64,000 nt of DNA from Bin87 sp965220505 (GCA_965220505.1 CBDCQE010000002.1:62001-126000), one strand, 5' to 3'. Shown: positions 41,689-50,055, numbered from the stretch's first letter. Notes: generated from the letters alone by a model not told the origin. A program made the numbers and translations.

Positions 41689-42285
41689 ATGATCAACAAT
41701 ACCGATGCCGTGCGCGTCATCGACAGCAACCGCGAAGACGCCGTCGTCGTCCCTACCATGAACGCCGGCAACGTCCGGTTCGGCCTGCCCTCCGTCACCA
41801 CCAACCAGAACCTGGACCTCCCGATCTCCGGCGCCATGGGCAAGGCCAGCAACGTCGGCCTCGGCATCGCCCTGGCCCAGCCCGGTCGCAAGGTCATGGT
41901 GCTGGACGGCGACGGCAGCCTGCTGATGAACCTCGGCGCGCTGGTCACAACCTCCACCAAGGCTCCGAAAAACTTCTACCACTTCCTCTTCAACAACGGC
42001 GTTTACGCGGTCACCGGCGGGCAGCCGATTCCCGGCTCCGACGGCGTGACCAACTGGGAGGAAATCGCCCGGGGCGCCGGCTATGCGGCCGTGTTCTCCT
42101 TCGACAATCTCGAGGACTTCACCACCGGCATCAGCGAAGTGCTCGCTGCCGAGGGTCCGGTATTCATCCACCTAGCCGTGGAGCCCGAGATCGAGAACAC
42201 GCCGGTACAGTTCCGCACCCGCGCCTCCCGCACCGCGCAACAGGCTTACGAGGAAGTCACCGCCGCCCTGGCCGGCGACAACTAG
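41689..42285 (+). CDS. TPP-dependent decarboxylase beta subunit
   Basis: 198 residues, the PP domain. LPISGAMGKASNVGLGIALA and VMVLDGDGSLLMNLGALVTT carry the GDG motif, with Asn-Asn 30 residues on (HFLFNNGVYAVTGGQ), so TPP and Mg binding is intact. Starts 54 bases after the alpha gene. The pair forms the complete active site at the subunit interface. Confidence 0.85.
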   Translation: MINNTDAVRVIDSNREDAVVVPTMNAGNVRFGLPSVTTNQNLDLPISGAMGKASNVGLGIALAQPGRKVMVLDGDGSLLMNLGALVTTSTKAPKNFYHFLFNNGVYAVTGGQPIPGSDGVTNWEEIARGAGYAAVFSFDNLEDFTTGISEVLAAEGPVFIHLAVEPEIENTPVQFRTRASRTAQQAYEEVTAALAGDN

Positions 42286-42306
42286 CGCTTTACTACCCGC
42301 CCGCTG

Positions 42307-42678
42307 ATGGAGCGCAACCGCGGTTCGGGCCGGCGGCCCGAGCTGCCGGAGACCATCACGGCGGGCGGCGTCACCAGATGGCTGACCAGACATACGCGGG
42401 AGGATTCGCGCGCCGAGGTTACTGCCTACAGAATTCAGCAAGCTCTTGAAAATTGGGTTGTGCGCGGCATCTGCACAAACCGGAGAGGCAGTACGACTAT
42501 GACCTACTGGGGGCTTGTCCCCGGGCGTGATGTGATGTTGCGAGTTTCCGTTTCTCTGGATGACGCCGAGATTGTATCGGCCCACTTTGACCAGCACGCA
42601 ACCAGGCGGATTGACGAAGCCGGCCGCCCCTGGTTTCATCAACGTTGCAGAGGCTTGGAGGTGCGGGATGCAGGCTAA
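42307..42678 (+). CDS. DUF4258-like protein, possible toxin
   Basis: 123 residues. ITAGGVTRWLTRHTREDSRA is a basic helical start; TAYRIQQALENWVVRGICTN, MTYWGLVPGRDVMLRVSVSL and EIVSAHFDQ form a small beta sheet like DUF4258/BrnT-type RNase-fold proteins. It overlaps the following gene by 11 bases, and that gene looks like DUF2283, a frequent partner. A toxin-antitoxin-like module is suggested by arrangement only. Confidence 0.5.
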   Translation: MERNRGSGRRPELPETITAGGVTRWLTRHTREDSRAEVTAYRIQQALENWVVRGICTNRRGSTTMTYWGLVPGRDVMLRVSVSLDDAEIVSAHFDQHATRRIDEAGRPWFHQRCRGLEVRDAG

Positions 42679-43069
42679 ATACTACGCGGAAGACGACGCT
42701 CTGGTAATAAGCGGAAACCGGAGAGGACGCACCGGCGCCGCGTTACGGGATGACTTCGGGATCATACTCGACCTTGCCGACGAAGGTAGCGAGGACGTTA
42801 CGCGGATCGACATACTGAACGTCAGTTGGTTCCTGCCCTTGAGCGCGGAGCGCGGCTACGACGCCGACACCGACACGCTGACCCTGGGCGACAAGCCGGA
42901 CGCGGACGCCGACTACCGCGTAGTGGACAACGGCGACTTCGTGAGTTACCGGCAGTGGTTTGACGACGGGAGCGAATGGGACATCGTGGCCGTGGACCTG
43001 CGCCAGGCGTCCAAATACCTGGCGCCGGCGCTGGCCGCTCGGTCGCAGCCGGAGACCGTCAGCACCTGA
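42668..43069 (+). CDS. DUF2283-like protein
   Basis: 133 residues; ATG at 42668 inside the end of the previous gene. MQAKYYAEDDALVISGNRRG, GIILDLADEGSEDVTRIDIL and ERGYDADTDTLTLGDKPDAD contain two DUF2283-type YD.e.D.L.i segments, so the domain seems duplicated. Very acidic C-terminal half. Probable partner of the upstream DUF4258-like protein. Confidence 0.6.
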   Translation: MQAKYYAEDDALVISGNRRGRTGAALRDDFGIILDLADEGSEDVTRIDILNVSWFLPLSAERGYDADTDTLTLGDKPDADADYRVVDNGDFVSYRQWFDDGSEWDIVAVDLRQASKYLAPALAARSQPETVST

Positions 43070-43089
43070 CCAGCCAACCGGGCCGGCCC

Positions 43090-43308
43090 ATGCCCAAGTT
43101 TCGACCCTTCAGCATCTTTGGCCGTCTTTTCGCGTCGGCCGTGGTGGTGGCCGGCTTCTACCTGCTGTGGCTGGGCTTCGTGGAGGGCAACGCGCTCAAG
43201 GCCGTTCCAGGCGCCGTGCTCATCCCGGCGGGCCTGTACCTGATGGTGTCCCAGCGCCGCACCGAGGCCCGCCGCGATTCGGAGCGGGAAGCCAGCAGCG
43301 ATGATTAA
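43090..43308 (+). CDS. 72-residue two-helix membrane protein
   Basis: ATG at 43090. Two helices (RLFASAVVVAGFYLLWLGFV and LKAVPGAVLIPAGLYLMVS) and a charged end (QRRTEARRDSEREASSDD). Twenty bases after the DUF2283-like gene. Unrecognised family; function unknown. Confidence 0.55.
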   Translation: MPKFRPFSIFGRLFASAVVVAGFYLLWLGFVEGNALKAVPGAVLIPAGLYLMVSQRRTEARRDSEREASSDD

Positions 43309-43371
43309 TCGCTGCATCCCATCTCCATTCAGTCCGGATCCTGTCCATCCTGTCTATCGATGTAAAACTCA

Positions 43372-43941
43372 ATGATCCCCTCCCGTGAGGTCGCCCGCGC
43401 CATCAACTACCACCGCCAGGATGCACTGGTGGTGTCGACCTCGGCCGCCCTGCGCGACTGGCACAACGTCTCCGACCGGCGTGACCTCGACATCGATCTG
43501 ACCGATTGCATGGACCGGGCGCCGGCCGTCGGGCTCGGGCTGTCCATGGCCCAGCCCAACCGCCGCATCCTGGTGCTGGACTGTGACGCCACCCTGCGGA
43601 CCGATCTGGCCAGCCTGGCCACCATCGGCGAGGCATCTCCGGCTAACTTCGTCCATTTCGTCCTGGAGGACGCCGACCATACCTCCACCGACGGAATGCC
43701 CATTCGCGGGCTGGATCGGGTTGATTTCGAGGGTATGGCCCGCAGCGCCGGCTACGCCCACGCCTGCCGGTTCGACAACCTGGAAGAGTTCCTGATCGGT
43801 TTGGAGGACATCATGGTCCGCGCCGGCCCGGTGCTGGTGGCCGTGAAGGTGCTGCCCGAGCCGGAACCGCCAGCGTTCCCCGAGCGCTCCATGGCCGACG
43901 GCTGGGCCGAGGTGCGCCGCGCGCTCAGCGTCGAGACCTAG
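43372..43941 (+). CDS. TPP-decarboxylase beta-subunit paralogue with lost cofactor motif
   Basis: 189 residues, clearly homologous to the gene at 41689 across its length (APAVGLGLSMAQPNRRILVL; NLEEFLIGLEDIMVRAGPVL). The GDG core has become LDCDATLRTDLA, and the Asn-Asn that should coordinate Mg is Glu-Asp (FVLEDADHTST). TPP/Mg binding is therefore unlikely. It may be a regulatory or structural pseudo-subunit. The frame is intact, arguing against simple decay. Confidence 0.75.
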   Translation: MIPSREVARAINYHRQDALVVSTSAALRDWHNVSDRRDLDIDLTDCMDRAPAVGLGLSMAQPNRRILVLDCDATLRTDLASLATIGEASPANFVHFVLEDADHTSTDGMPIRGLDRVDFEGMARSAGYAHACRFDNLEEFLIGLEDIMVRAGPVLVAVKVLPEPEPPAFPERSMADGWAEVRRALSVET

Positions 43942-43971
43942 ACAGCGGCCGCAGGCTGGCGCTTCGGATCG

Positions 43972-44358
43972 TTACGTCTCGGCCAGCCTCTCAGCGTCGC
44001 CGATGTACTCCGCAGTCTCCCGGATGCGGCGTTCCGTGTGTGGGCCGCACATCCCGTTGTAAAAGCAGGACCCATGCAGGTAGCTGATGCGGGTGAAATA
44101 GCGTCCAACCAGCGTCTCGGCCTCGGGAATTTCGTTGGCTAACTCCAGCAGACCTTCCGTGGTACGAGCGGTCGTTTCTGGTTCTTCACCGGGGCGGGCA
44201 AGAACGAGCGCGTCAGTGGCGCGCTTGGCGGCGCACCAGGCCTTTTCCGCCGCGTCCCGGATATCGTCGTGCTCGAGACATACAATTGCCCGAGCGTGCA
44301 TCCCGCGGGCGTCGGCGAACAGTTCGGTTATGCGGTTTCGGAACGCTGTCGTGGCCAT
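43972..44358 (-). CDS. HEPN/PaREP1-like helical protein
   Basis: 128 residues, all helical. HDDIRDAAEKAWCAAKRATD is the AAEKA-type helix of PaREP1/HEPN proteins, and GRYFTRISYLHGSCFYNGMC lies in the second half. HEPN proteins are often RNA-directed toxins or partners of nucleotidyltransferases, but neither the Rx4-6H motif nor a partner gene is clear here. Nine bases downstream of the DtxR-like gene on the same strand. Confidence 0.5.
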   Translation of the reverse strand: MATTAFRNRITELFADARGMHARAIVCLEHDDIRDAAEKAWCAAKRATDALVLARPGEEPETTARTTEGLLELANEIPEAETLVGRYFTRISYLHGSCFYNGMCGPHTERRIRETAEYIGDAERLAET

Positions 44359-44366
44359 TGATCGCC

Positions 44367-45140
44367 TCAGGAAGCCTCTCCCTCTTCTCCATCCTCGGCC
44401 GGTCGCACCACGATCTGGCGGGCCACGTTGTAGCCGATGGAGATGCGGTCCACCTCAGTCTCCACCTGCATGACGCCCAGGTAGGGCATGCCCTCCAGGA
44501 GGGTGATGCGGCGGTCGGGAACCAGCTGCGCGCCGCCCAGGAACTTCAGCAGCTCCGAATCCTCTTCCGGAACCCGATCCACCACGTAGGCGGTGCCGCT
44601 GGAGGCGTTGTCCAGGGTTACCGCCCCCGGTGGCGATGTCGTCGGCCCGCTGCCCGGTATCGGCCAGCCGAAAGGCGAATGGGTCGGATTGCCCAATCGC
44701 TCCTTGAGCTTGGCCTCCATCGCGTCGGACATGCCGTGCTCCAGTTGGTGCGCCTCGATGTGGGCCTCGTGCAGTTCCATCCCCAGCAAACTCACCACGA
44801 GCCATTCCGCCAGCCGGTGGCGGCGGGCGATGTTCTCACCTTCCTTCTTGCCGCGCGACGTCATCCGGATGCGCTTGTCGTTGCCGATGTCCACCAGGCC
44901 CTGCTTCTGCATCCGCCGCAGCATTCCAGCAACCGATGGGACGGAAGTCCCCAGGCCTTCCGTGGGCGGCAACTGCCTCAGCGCCTCCGTCAGCTGTGTC
45001 AGGGTCGGGGTCTCCGAGTCCTCCCACATCTTGTACAGCGACAGCAGGTAGTTCTCGGTGACCGGCGACAATCGGTCCGGGGTGTCATGCCCTTCGGTTT
45101 GCGCCCTGGGCTCGGTGGCGGTTCTACGTGATCGCGGCAC
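44367..45140 (-). CDS. DtxR/MntR-family metal-dependent transcriptional regulator
   Basis: 257 residues; GTG start after GGAGGAAGGGG. N-terminal winged helix (VTENYLLSLYKMWEDSETPT ... SVPSVAGMLRRMQKQGLVDI), dimerisation/metal domain (RRHRLAEWLVVSLLGMELHE, then AHQLEHGMSDAMEAKL with the Glu/His metal ligands) and a C-terminal SH3-like FeoA domain (LEGMPYLGVMQVETEVDRIS). It senses Fe(II) or Mn(II). Given the Fur-like boxes 5 kb away, a local metal-homeostasis theme is plausible. Confidence 0.9.
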   Translation of the reverse strand: MPRSRRTATEPRAQTEGHDTPDRLSPVTENYLLSLYKMWEDSETPTLTQLTEALRQLPPTEGLGTSVPSVAGMLRRMQKQGLVDIGNDKRIRMTSRGKKEGENIARRHRLAEWLVVSLLGMELHEAHIEAHQLEHGMSDAMEAKLKERLGNPTHSPFGWPIPGSGPTTSPPGAVTLDNASSGTAYVVDRVPEEDSELLKFLGGAQLVPDRRITLLEGMPYLGVMQVETEVDRISIGYNVARQIVVRPAEDGEEGEAS

Positions 45141-45177
45141 GACCCCTTCCTCCGGGGATAAGTTTAGGAATGTCGCG

Positions 45178-45183
45178 ATTATA
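45178..45183 (-). promoter_or_regulatory. Candidate -10 of the DtxR-family gene
   Basis: Minus-strand TATAAT, about 38 bases before the GTG. No consensus -35 seen. Confidence 0.4.
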
Positions 45184-45328
45184 CTCCATTCGCCGGCTCA
45201 TACCCCGATCCCGCGTGGTCCGACGCGGGGCAGTCGCTGGCGCAGGTCATGACGAGCGCCGGAAATGACGAGACGGCCCGGCGGGATCCGCAATTGAGAG
45301 TTTGCGCAGTCACGGCCAGGGAGCTGCC

Positions 45329-46036
45329 CTACAGGATGTCCAGCAGTTCCCGCAGGTCGCTGATCTCGTGGTCGGGCTTGATGCCCGTATCGTTGTTTGC
45401 GCCGTCGCGGTTCAGCCACACGCTGCGGATGCCGATTCCGTTGGCGCCCAGGATGTCGCTGAGCAACGAGTCGCCGACATGGACCACCTGCGATGGATCG
45501 CAGCCGCACTTGTCCAAGGCCAGCTCGAAGATTCGCCGGTCGGGCTTGGCGATGCCGCACTCCACGGCCAGCAGCACAAAGCTGAAAACGCCGCCGAAGC
45601 CAACCCGCTCCGGATAGGTGTTGCCGTTGGACACCAGGCCCAGCAGGTAGCGGCCCTTGAGGTCGTTGAGCAGGTCGGTTACACCGGGAAAGGGCCGGGT
45701 TGCAGCGAACCGGGCCTCGGTGTAGACCTCGTAAAGCCGCTGGGCGCCCTCGTTGCTGGGGTGGCCGACCTCCGCCAGCGTCCGCGCCAGGGCCTCGTGG
45801 CGGATCACTTCCACCGAGGTCGTGCCCTCGCCAAGCTCATCGGCGACGGCTTCCCGTATCTCGGCCATCCGCGCCACGGTGAGCGCATCGGCCGCCGGAT
45901 TGCCCACCATGCGGCGCAGTTCGGCCAGCGTCACCTCCAGCGCCTGCAACATGGCGGAGCGGAAGTCCCAGAGGGTGTCGTCGCCGTCGAAGAAGATTGC
46001 TTTGATGTGGTTCAAGTCGAAACTCCAATGACCCAT
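45329..46036 (-). CDS. HAD-superfamily hydrolase
   Basis: 235 residues, or 228 if the TTG at 46015 (after GGAG at seven bases) is the true start. FFDGDDTLWD holds the nucleophile Asp, GLVSNGNT the motif II Ser/Thr, CGIAKPDRRIF the motif III Lys and VVHVGDSLLSDILGA motif IV. Similar to phosphoglycolate/haloacid-type phosphatases. Substrate unknown. Confidence 0.85.
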   Translation of the reverse strand: MGHWSFDLNHIKAIFFDGDDTLWDFRSAMLQALEVTLAELRRMVGNPAADALTVARMAEIREAVADELGEGTTSVEVIRHEALARTLAEVGHPSNEGAQRLYEVYTEARFAATRPFPGVTDLLNDLKGRYLLGLVSNGNTYPERVGFGGVFSFVLLAVECGIAKPDRRIFELALDKCGCDPSQVVHVGDSLLSDILGANGIGIRSVWLNRDGANNDTGIKPDHEISDLRELLDIL

Positions 46037-46125
46037 ACTGACGTCAATGACAACCTACTGGATTCTGAACACTTACCCGCTCACTTCCTTGAACAGGGCT
46101 ATCGGATATGAACTGGGCTTAGTGC

Positions 46126-46227
46126 CGTCATACCGGCGAAAGCCGGTATCCAGTGACCGAAGTGGTTAATCATTGTTCCATTCTTTCACACTGAGACTTC
46201 TGGACTCCGGCTTTCGACGGAGTGACG
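46126..46227. repeat. REP-like inverted pair, family 1
   Basis: CGTCATACCGGCGAAAGCCG then GTATCCAG (46126-46153) faces CTGGACTCCGGCTTTCGACG then GAGTGACG (46200-46227). Located between the HAD and ABC ATPase genes. Confidence 0.8.
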
Positions 46228-46285
46228 CTGTTGCAATTTCATATGCGATTGCCCTGCTGCCCTGAAGAAGACCGCTATCGTTAAC

Positions 46286-46311
46286 CAAAAACGCCGCCTC
46301 AACCGGGCGGC
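46286..46311 (-). terminator. Terminator of the ABC ATPase gene
   Basis: Minus strand: GCCGCC (46311-46306), seven-base loop, GGCGGC (46298-46293), then GTTTTTGG. A short stem with a good T-tract, 28 bases after the stop. Confidence 0.65.
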
Positions 46312-46338
46312 ATCCCCAACCAGCGCCTTCAGTAAACC

Positions 46339-47496
46339 CTACCCGTGCGCCCCGTTCAACTCCGCCAGGTAGGCCGGCCCGTCGAAGAAGGCGCGGCCGT
46401 CGATGAACGGCAACAGCCGGTGGCCCTCGCGGAGGACGACCCGTACCCGAGCGCCGGTCTCGACGTGCTCCACGTGGGACTTCATCACCTGGACGCGGCT
46501 CCCGGATGGCAGGGCCACCGCGTACATGTAGAAAGCGCCCAGGAACTCCCGCCCTGTCACAACGCAGTCACCCCCGGCATCCGGGACAATGTCCATGCAG
46601 TCGGGGCGCACCATGACCTGCAGGACCTTGTGCTCCGGCCAGGGGGAAGGCCAGAACGCCGGCCAGGGCATGCTGCCCACCTCGCAGGCCAGGAAATCGC
46701 CCTCCTGCCACGCCGGCAGAAAGTCGGCGGTGCCGAAGAACTCGGCGGTAAAGCGATTGTCCGGGCTGTGGAATATCGACTCCGGCGAGCCCAGCTGTTC
46801 GATCCTCCCCGTGTTCATCACCACGACGCGGTCGCCCAACTGCATGGCCTCTTCCTGGTCGTGGGTCACGCAGACCACGGTGGCGCCGCGCTCGCGCAAT
46901 ATGGCCCGCACCTCGGTGCGCAGCTGTTCCCGCAGGCCGCGGTCCAGGCTGGAGAAAGGCTCGTCCATGAGGATCAGGTCCGGTTCCGGGGCTAGGGCCC
47001 GGGCCAGCGCAACGCGTTGCTGCTGTCCGCCGGAGAGCTGGTGCGGATACCGTCCGTCGTATCCTTCCAGGTCAACCATCCGCAACGCCGACGCCACCTG
47101 CTCCTTGCGATGCCGCGCCCGACCCAGCCCGAAAGCGATGTTCTGCGCAACGGTCAAGTGGGGGAACAGGGCGCCTTCCTGGAACACCATGCCGACGCGG
47201 CGCTTCTCCGGGCTCTCGTTCACGCCCGGCCCGTAGACGGTGCGCCCGCCGATCTCTATGGTTCCGGCGTCGGGCGCGTCAAACCCGGCGATCAGGCGCA
47301 GGGTGGTGGTTTTGCCGCAGCCGCTGGGGCCCAGCAGGCAGAGGATCTCGCCCGATTCAACGTCAAGGTCGACGTTGGCGACGGCTTGCGTTTCCCGAAA
47401 GGATTTCCACAAGCCCGACAACCGCAGGGCCTTGTGCTCGGTAATCGCTTCGCTGACTGCTGCCTGCGCGTGGTGATTAGATTGGGCGAAGGGCAT
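46339..47496 (-). CDS. ABC transporter ATP-binding protein, FbpC/PotA type
   Basis: 385 residues. Walker A GPSGCGKTTTLRL, Q-loop FQEGALFPHLT, signature LSGGQQQRVALARAL, Walker B LILMDEPFSSLD, switch His VTHDQEEAM. The C-terminal 120 residues are a TOBE-type regulatory region. Closest in layout to importers of ferric iron, polyamines or thiosulfate. No permease or binding protein of the matching type adjoins; it is not the usual ATPase for family-5 binding proteins, which come as pairs. Confidence 0.88.
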   Translation of the reverse strand: MPFAQSNHHAQAAVSEAITEHKALRLSGLWKSFRETQAVANVDLDVESGEILCLLGPSGCGKTTTLRLIAGFDAPDAGTIEIGGRTVYGPGVNESPEKRRVGMVFQEGALFPHLTVAQNIAFGLGRARHRKEQVASALRMVDLEGYDGRYPHQLSGGQQQRVALARALAPEPDLILMDEPFSSLDRGLREQLRTEVRAILRERGATVVCVTHDQEEAMQLGDRVVVMNTGRIEQLGSPESIFHSPDNRFTAEFFGTADFLPAWQEGDFLACEVGSMPWPAFWPSPWPEHKVLQVMVRPDCMDIVPDAGGDCVVTGREFLGAFYMYAVALPSGSRVQVMKSHVEHVETGARVRVVLREGHRLLPFIDGRAFFDGPAYLAELNGAHG

Positions 47497-47798
47497 TTTC
47501 AGGCCATATCACGACGAAAAATGAAGGCTGATTGAACGCGGATGTCAGTGTATCGGCCGCCATATCCGCTGTCAATATTTTCCGTATCCGCGATATGGCG
47601 CGTTTCATCGCCAGGCGCGCCCGAGGGCAACTTCCGAAGGGAGATCGGGGCAACCGGCGGCTGGGCTCCAAAGTCCAGATTTCGATGCCGCGACGGGCGT
47701 ACGCAACCCAACTGACGCGTGTTGAGAGGGAATTGCCAGTCCGAGGCAGGACAGATTCGCAACCTTGAGATTCGACGCATTTTCCGCTGCGTATACCA

Positions 47799-47827
47799 TT
47801 GACATTAGATTATGTGTGCACTAAACT
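47799..47827 (+). promoter_or_regulatory. Strong promoter-like sequence facing the 47.8-48.0 kb segment
   Basis: TTGACA (47799-47804), 17-base spacer, TAAACT (47822-47827). No gene with a ribosome binding site follows; the segment ends in an intrinsic terminator at 47991-48026. Confidence 0.65.
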
Positions 47828-47833
47828 GATCAG

Positions 47834-48026
47834 CGCATACGGACGCAATCCAATGGACGCCATGTTGAAAACCGGAACTAACGTGGGACGAACAGAGATC
47901 CATGCACCGAACCGCTCGGCTGCGACGCCCCCCGTTGAATGCCGGGGACCCGATCCCGTCGCCGCATGGCCCGCGCTTTAACATGAGAAGCGGGGCGTTA
48001 CTTTAGCGGCAGTAACGCCCCGTTTT
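47834..48026 (+). ncRNA. Candidate small RNA of about 190 nt (or tiny ORF)
   Basis: The segment is bounded by a near-consensus promoter (47799-47827) and an intrinsic terminator (47991-48026). A 42-codon ORF (ATG 47853 to TAA 47981) lies inside but has no Shine-Dalgarno sequence, and its product (Pro/Ala-rich end) resembles no protein I know. Its length is in the range of 6S-type or regulatory RNAs, but I cannot show the 6S fold. It lies immediately beside the solute-binding-protein array. Confidence 0.4.
47991..48026 (+). terminator. Rho-independent terminator
   Basis: CGGGGCGTTAC (47991-48001), ten-base loop, GTAACGCCCCG (48012-48022), TTTT. A perfect 11-bp stem on the plus strand with no annotated gene before it. 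Confidence 0.8.
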
Positions 48027-48049
48027 CTGCCCCTCGCATGGGCAGCTGG

Positions 48050-48077
48050 CCCTGTCGGACCCCTCCTCCCGACAGGG
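48050..48077. repeat. 9-bp inverted repeat
   Basis: CCCTGTCGG (48050-48058) and CCGACAGGG (48069-48077) with a ten-base loop. No T-tract on either side. Function unknown. Confidence 0.5.
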
Positions 48078-48106
48078 TCAATGTATCATTGATGATTGTC
48101 GGCTGG

Positions 48107-48139
48107 CAAAAAGCCGGGGCGCCGGTTGTCCGGCGCCCC
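48107..48139 (-). terminator. Terminator of SBP copy 1
   Basis: Minus strand: GGGGCGCCGG (48139-48130), loop, CCGGCGCCCC (48125-48116), then GGCTTTTTG. Lies 35 bases after the stop. Confidence 0.9.
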
Positions 48140-48173
48140 AACGGTATGAGGGCTGAGCGGATCGCCGGCCCGG

Positions 48174-49994
48174 TCAGTTCGCCTTCTTGGCGTACTCCAG
48201 GTGACCGAAGACGCCGGTGATGCTGCCGAAGACGTACTCGGCCACCTCCTCGGGGTTCACCACCAGCGTGGAGCGGATGTTGACGACGGGAATGGTGCGG
48301 TACTCGTCATAGATGTCGTCGCCCATCGCCTGTGCCAGCCGTTCCCGTTCATCGGTGTTCGTTTCCTCCAGCAGCCGGTGGTAGGTGTCGTCGTAGAGTT
48401 GGTCCTCGATGTAGGCCACTCCGCCGCCGGGTATGCCGGTGTCCGGATTGGTGTCCCCCGTGTAGTAGTAGATGCGGGTGTTGGCGGTGATGGGCCGCAG
48501 GGTCTGACGCACGGGCAGGATGAAGTGGGCGTCGTGCCGGTCGCGGAAAGCGTCGATGGCGCGGGCAAACTCCACCTCCACCAGCTTGACGTCGATGCCG
48601 ATGTCCTCGAAGGACTGGGCCACCGTCTGGGAAACCTCGATGGTCTCGGGCAACCCCGGCAGGCTGCTCTGCCACACCTCCAGGCTGAAGCGGTTCTGAC
48701 CATTGTCGCCGGGATAGCCAGCCTGGTCGAGAAGCTGACGGGCCAGGTCCGGGTCGTAGCCGTACTTGGCGTCAAACTCCTCTTCCCAACGCGGGTTCCA
48801 ACCTTCCAGGGAGTCGTGGAAGATGGTGTTGTACATGGGTTCGCCGCGGCCCTTGAACAGCTCGTTGATGATCTGCTCCCGGTCGATGGAGCGGTTCATG
48901 GCTTCCCGCACCAGGTTGCCCGTTTCGCCGGGGGCGGCCCACGGCTCGGTGTCGGGGTTCCAGTTGACCTCGCTCACGTAGTACTGGCCGAAGGGGATGA
49001 TGGTCAGGCCGACGGTGGGCAGCGGGCTTTCAAACACCTCCATGCCCTCGTCGATGGCCTGCTGGTGCAGCACCTTGGGCACGTCCACCATGTTGGCCTC
49101 GCCGGTGAGCAGCAGGGCCAGCCGGGTCAGGTCCTCCGGCGTAGTGGTGATGCGCATGTGCTTGAACTCGGGGTTGACGCGCCAGTGGTCGAATGGCACG
49201 GCTTCGTATTCGGTGTATTCCTTCAGCTTGCGCTCCACGAACTGGTAGCCGCCCGTTCCGGCGGGGCCGCTCTCGAACATGGCGTCGCCTTCCTTCTCGT
49301 ACTGCGCCGAGCTGCGCACCGCCATGCAGCCGATCTGCAGGATGTTGAAGTACCAGGAGGCCACATCCACCTGGGGGCGGGCCAGCGACATCTTGAAGGT
49401 GTAATCGTCGATCACCTCCATGTCGCCGTTTTCGATCATACCGGTCATGGAGTCGGCGCCCATGAACCGGCTCAGGGTGGCCTTGCAGCCGGCCAACGGG
49501 TCGGACATCTGCTGGTCGGCGGTGAAGATCACGTCCTTCACCGTGAACTCGCCCTGGTCGAAGTGGAACTGCACGCCTTCCTGCAGGTAGAAGGTGTACT
49601 CGCTGGCGTCGGCGCTGATTTCCCAGTCCCGCGCCAGTTGCGGATAGATCTCGGAGACGCCGGTTTCCGGCGACATGGTGGTCAGATTCTCCCACATAGG
49701 GCGGAAGACCAGGTGGCCGCTGCTGGTGGCGAGCCAGGGATAGTAGGTGTCCTGGGGCAGGGGGGTCACGGCCAGGTGGAGCATGGCCTCGCTCTCGGCC
49801 ATGGCCGGCGCCTCGGTGGCCACGGGAACCGCGGTGGGTTCGGCGCTGGCCGGGGCTGCGGTGGCCGGTGCGGGCGCGGCGCTCTCCCCGGCCGGGGCGG
49901 CCGGTTGACCGCACGCCCACACCGCAAGCAGGGCCAGTGACAGCAGGAGCATCGGCATTAGGCGCAACGGTTTAGCTATACGATGAACGGACAT
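48174..49994 (-). CDS. ABC solute-binding lipoprotein, family 5 (array copy 1)
   Basis: 606 residues from the ATG at 49994 after GGAGGTG. Lipobox LLAVWAC (Cys 28), an Ala/Pro-rich linker, then a DppA/OppA/NikA-type SBP_bac_5 fold: AVTPLPQDTYYPWLATSSGH, YTFYLQEGVQFHF, AMNRSIDREQIINELFKGRG, and the end GVFGHLEYAKKAN. All five array members align over their full length. Exported, lipid-anchored, binds an unknown peptide-like, metal-chelate or glycoside ligand. Own promoter and terminator. Confidence 0.92.
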   Translation of the reverse strand: MSVHRIAKPLRLMPMLLLSLALLAVWACGQPAAPAGESAAPAPATAAPASAEPTAVPVATEAPAMAESEAMLHLAVTPLPQDTYYPWLATSSGHLVFRPMWENLTTMSPETGVSEIYPQLARDWEISADASEYTFYLQEGVQFHFDQGEFTVKDVIFTADQQMSDPLAGCKATLSRFMGADSMTGMIENGDMEVIDDYTFKMSLARPQVDVASWYFNILQIGCMAVRSSAQYEKEGDAMFESGPAGTGGYQFVERKLKEYTEYEAVPFDHWRVNPEFKHMRITTTPEDLTRLALLLTGEANMVDVPKVLHQQAIDEGMEVFESPLPTVGLTIIPFGQYYVSEVNWNPDTEPWAAPGETGNLVREAMNRSIDREQIINELFKGRGEPMYNTIFHDSLEGWNPRWEEEFDAKYGYDPDLARQLLDQAGYPGDNGQNRFSLEVWQSSLPGLPETIEVSQTVAQSFEDIGIDVKLVEVEFARAIDAFRDRHDAHFILPVRQTLRPITANTRIYYYTGDTNPDTGIPGGGVAYIEDQLYDDTYHRLLEETNTDERERLAQAMGDDIYDEYRTIPVVNIRSTLVVNPEEVAEYVFGSITGVFGHLEYAKKAN

Positions 49995-50055
49995 GGCCAC
50001 ACCTCCGTGGTTCGTCGCCTGATCACGCAACGCGCGTGCGCTATTGTTACGCAAA

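Noticed and set aside
47799..47981. 60-codon ORF started at the TTG of the promoter
   Set aside because: The TTG is the -35 box itself; the remaining 42-codon ORF has no ribosome binding site, so the segment was kept only as an ncRNA candidate.
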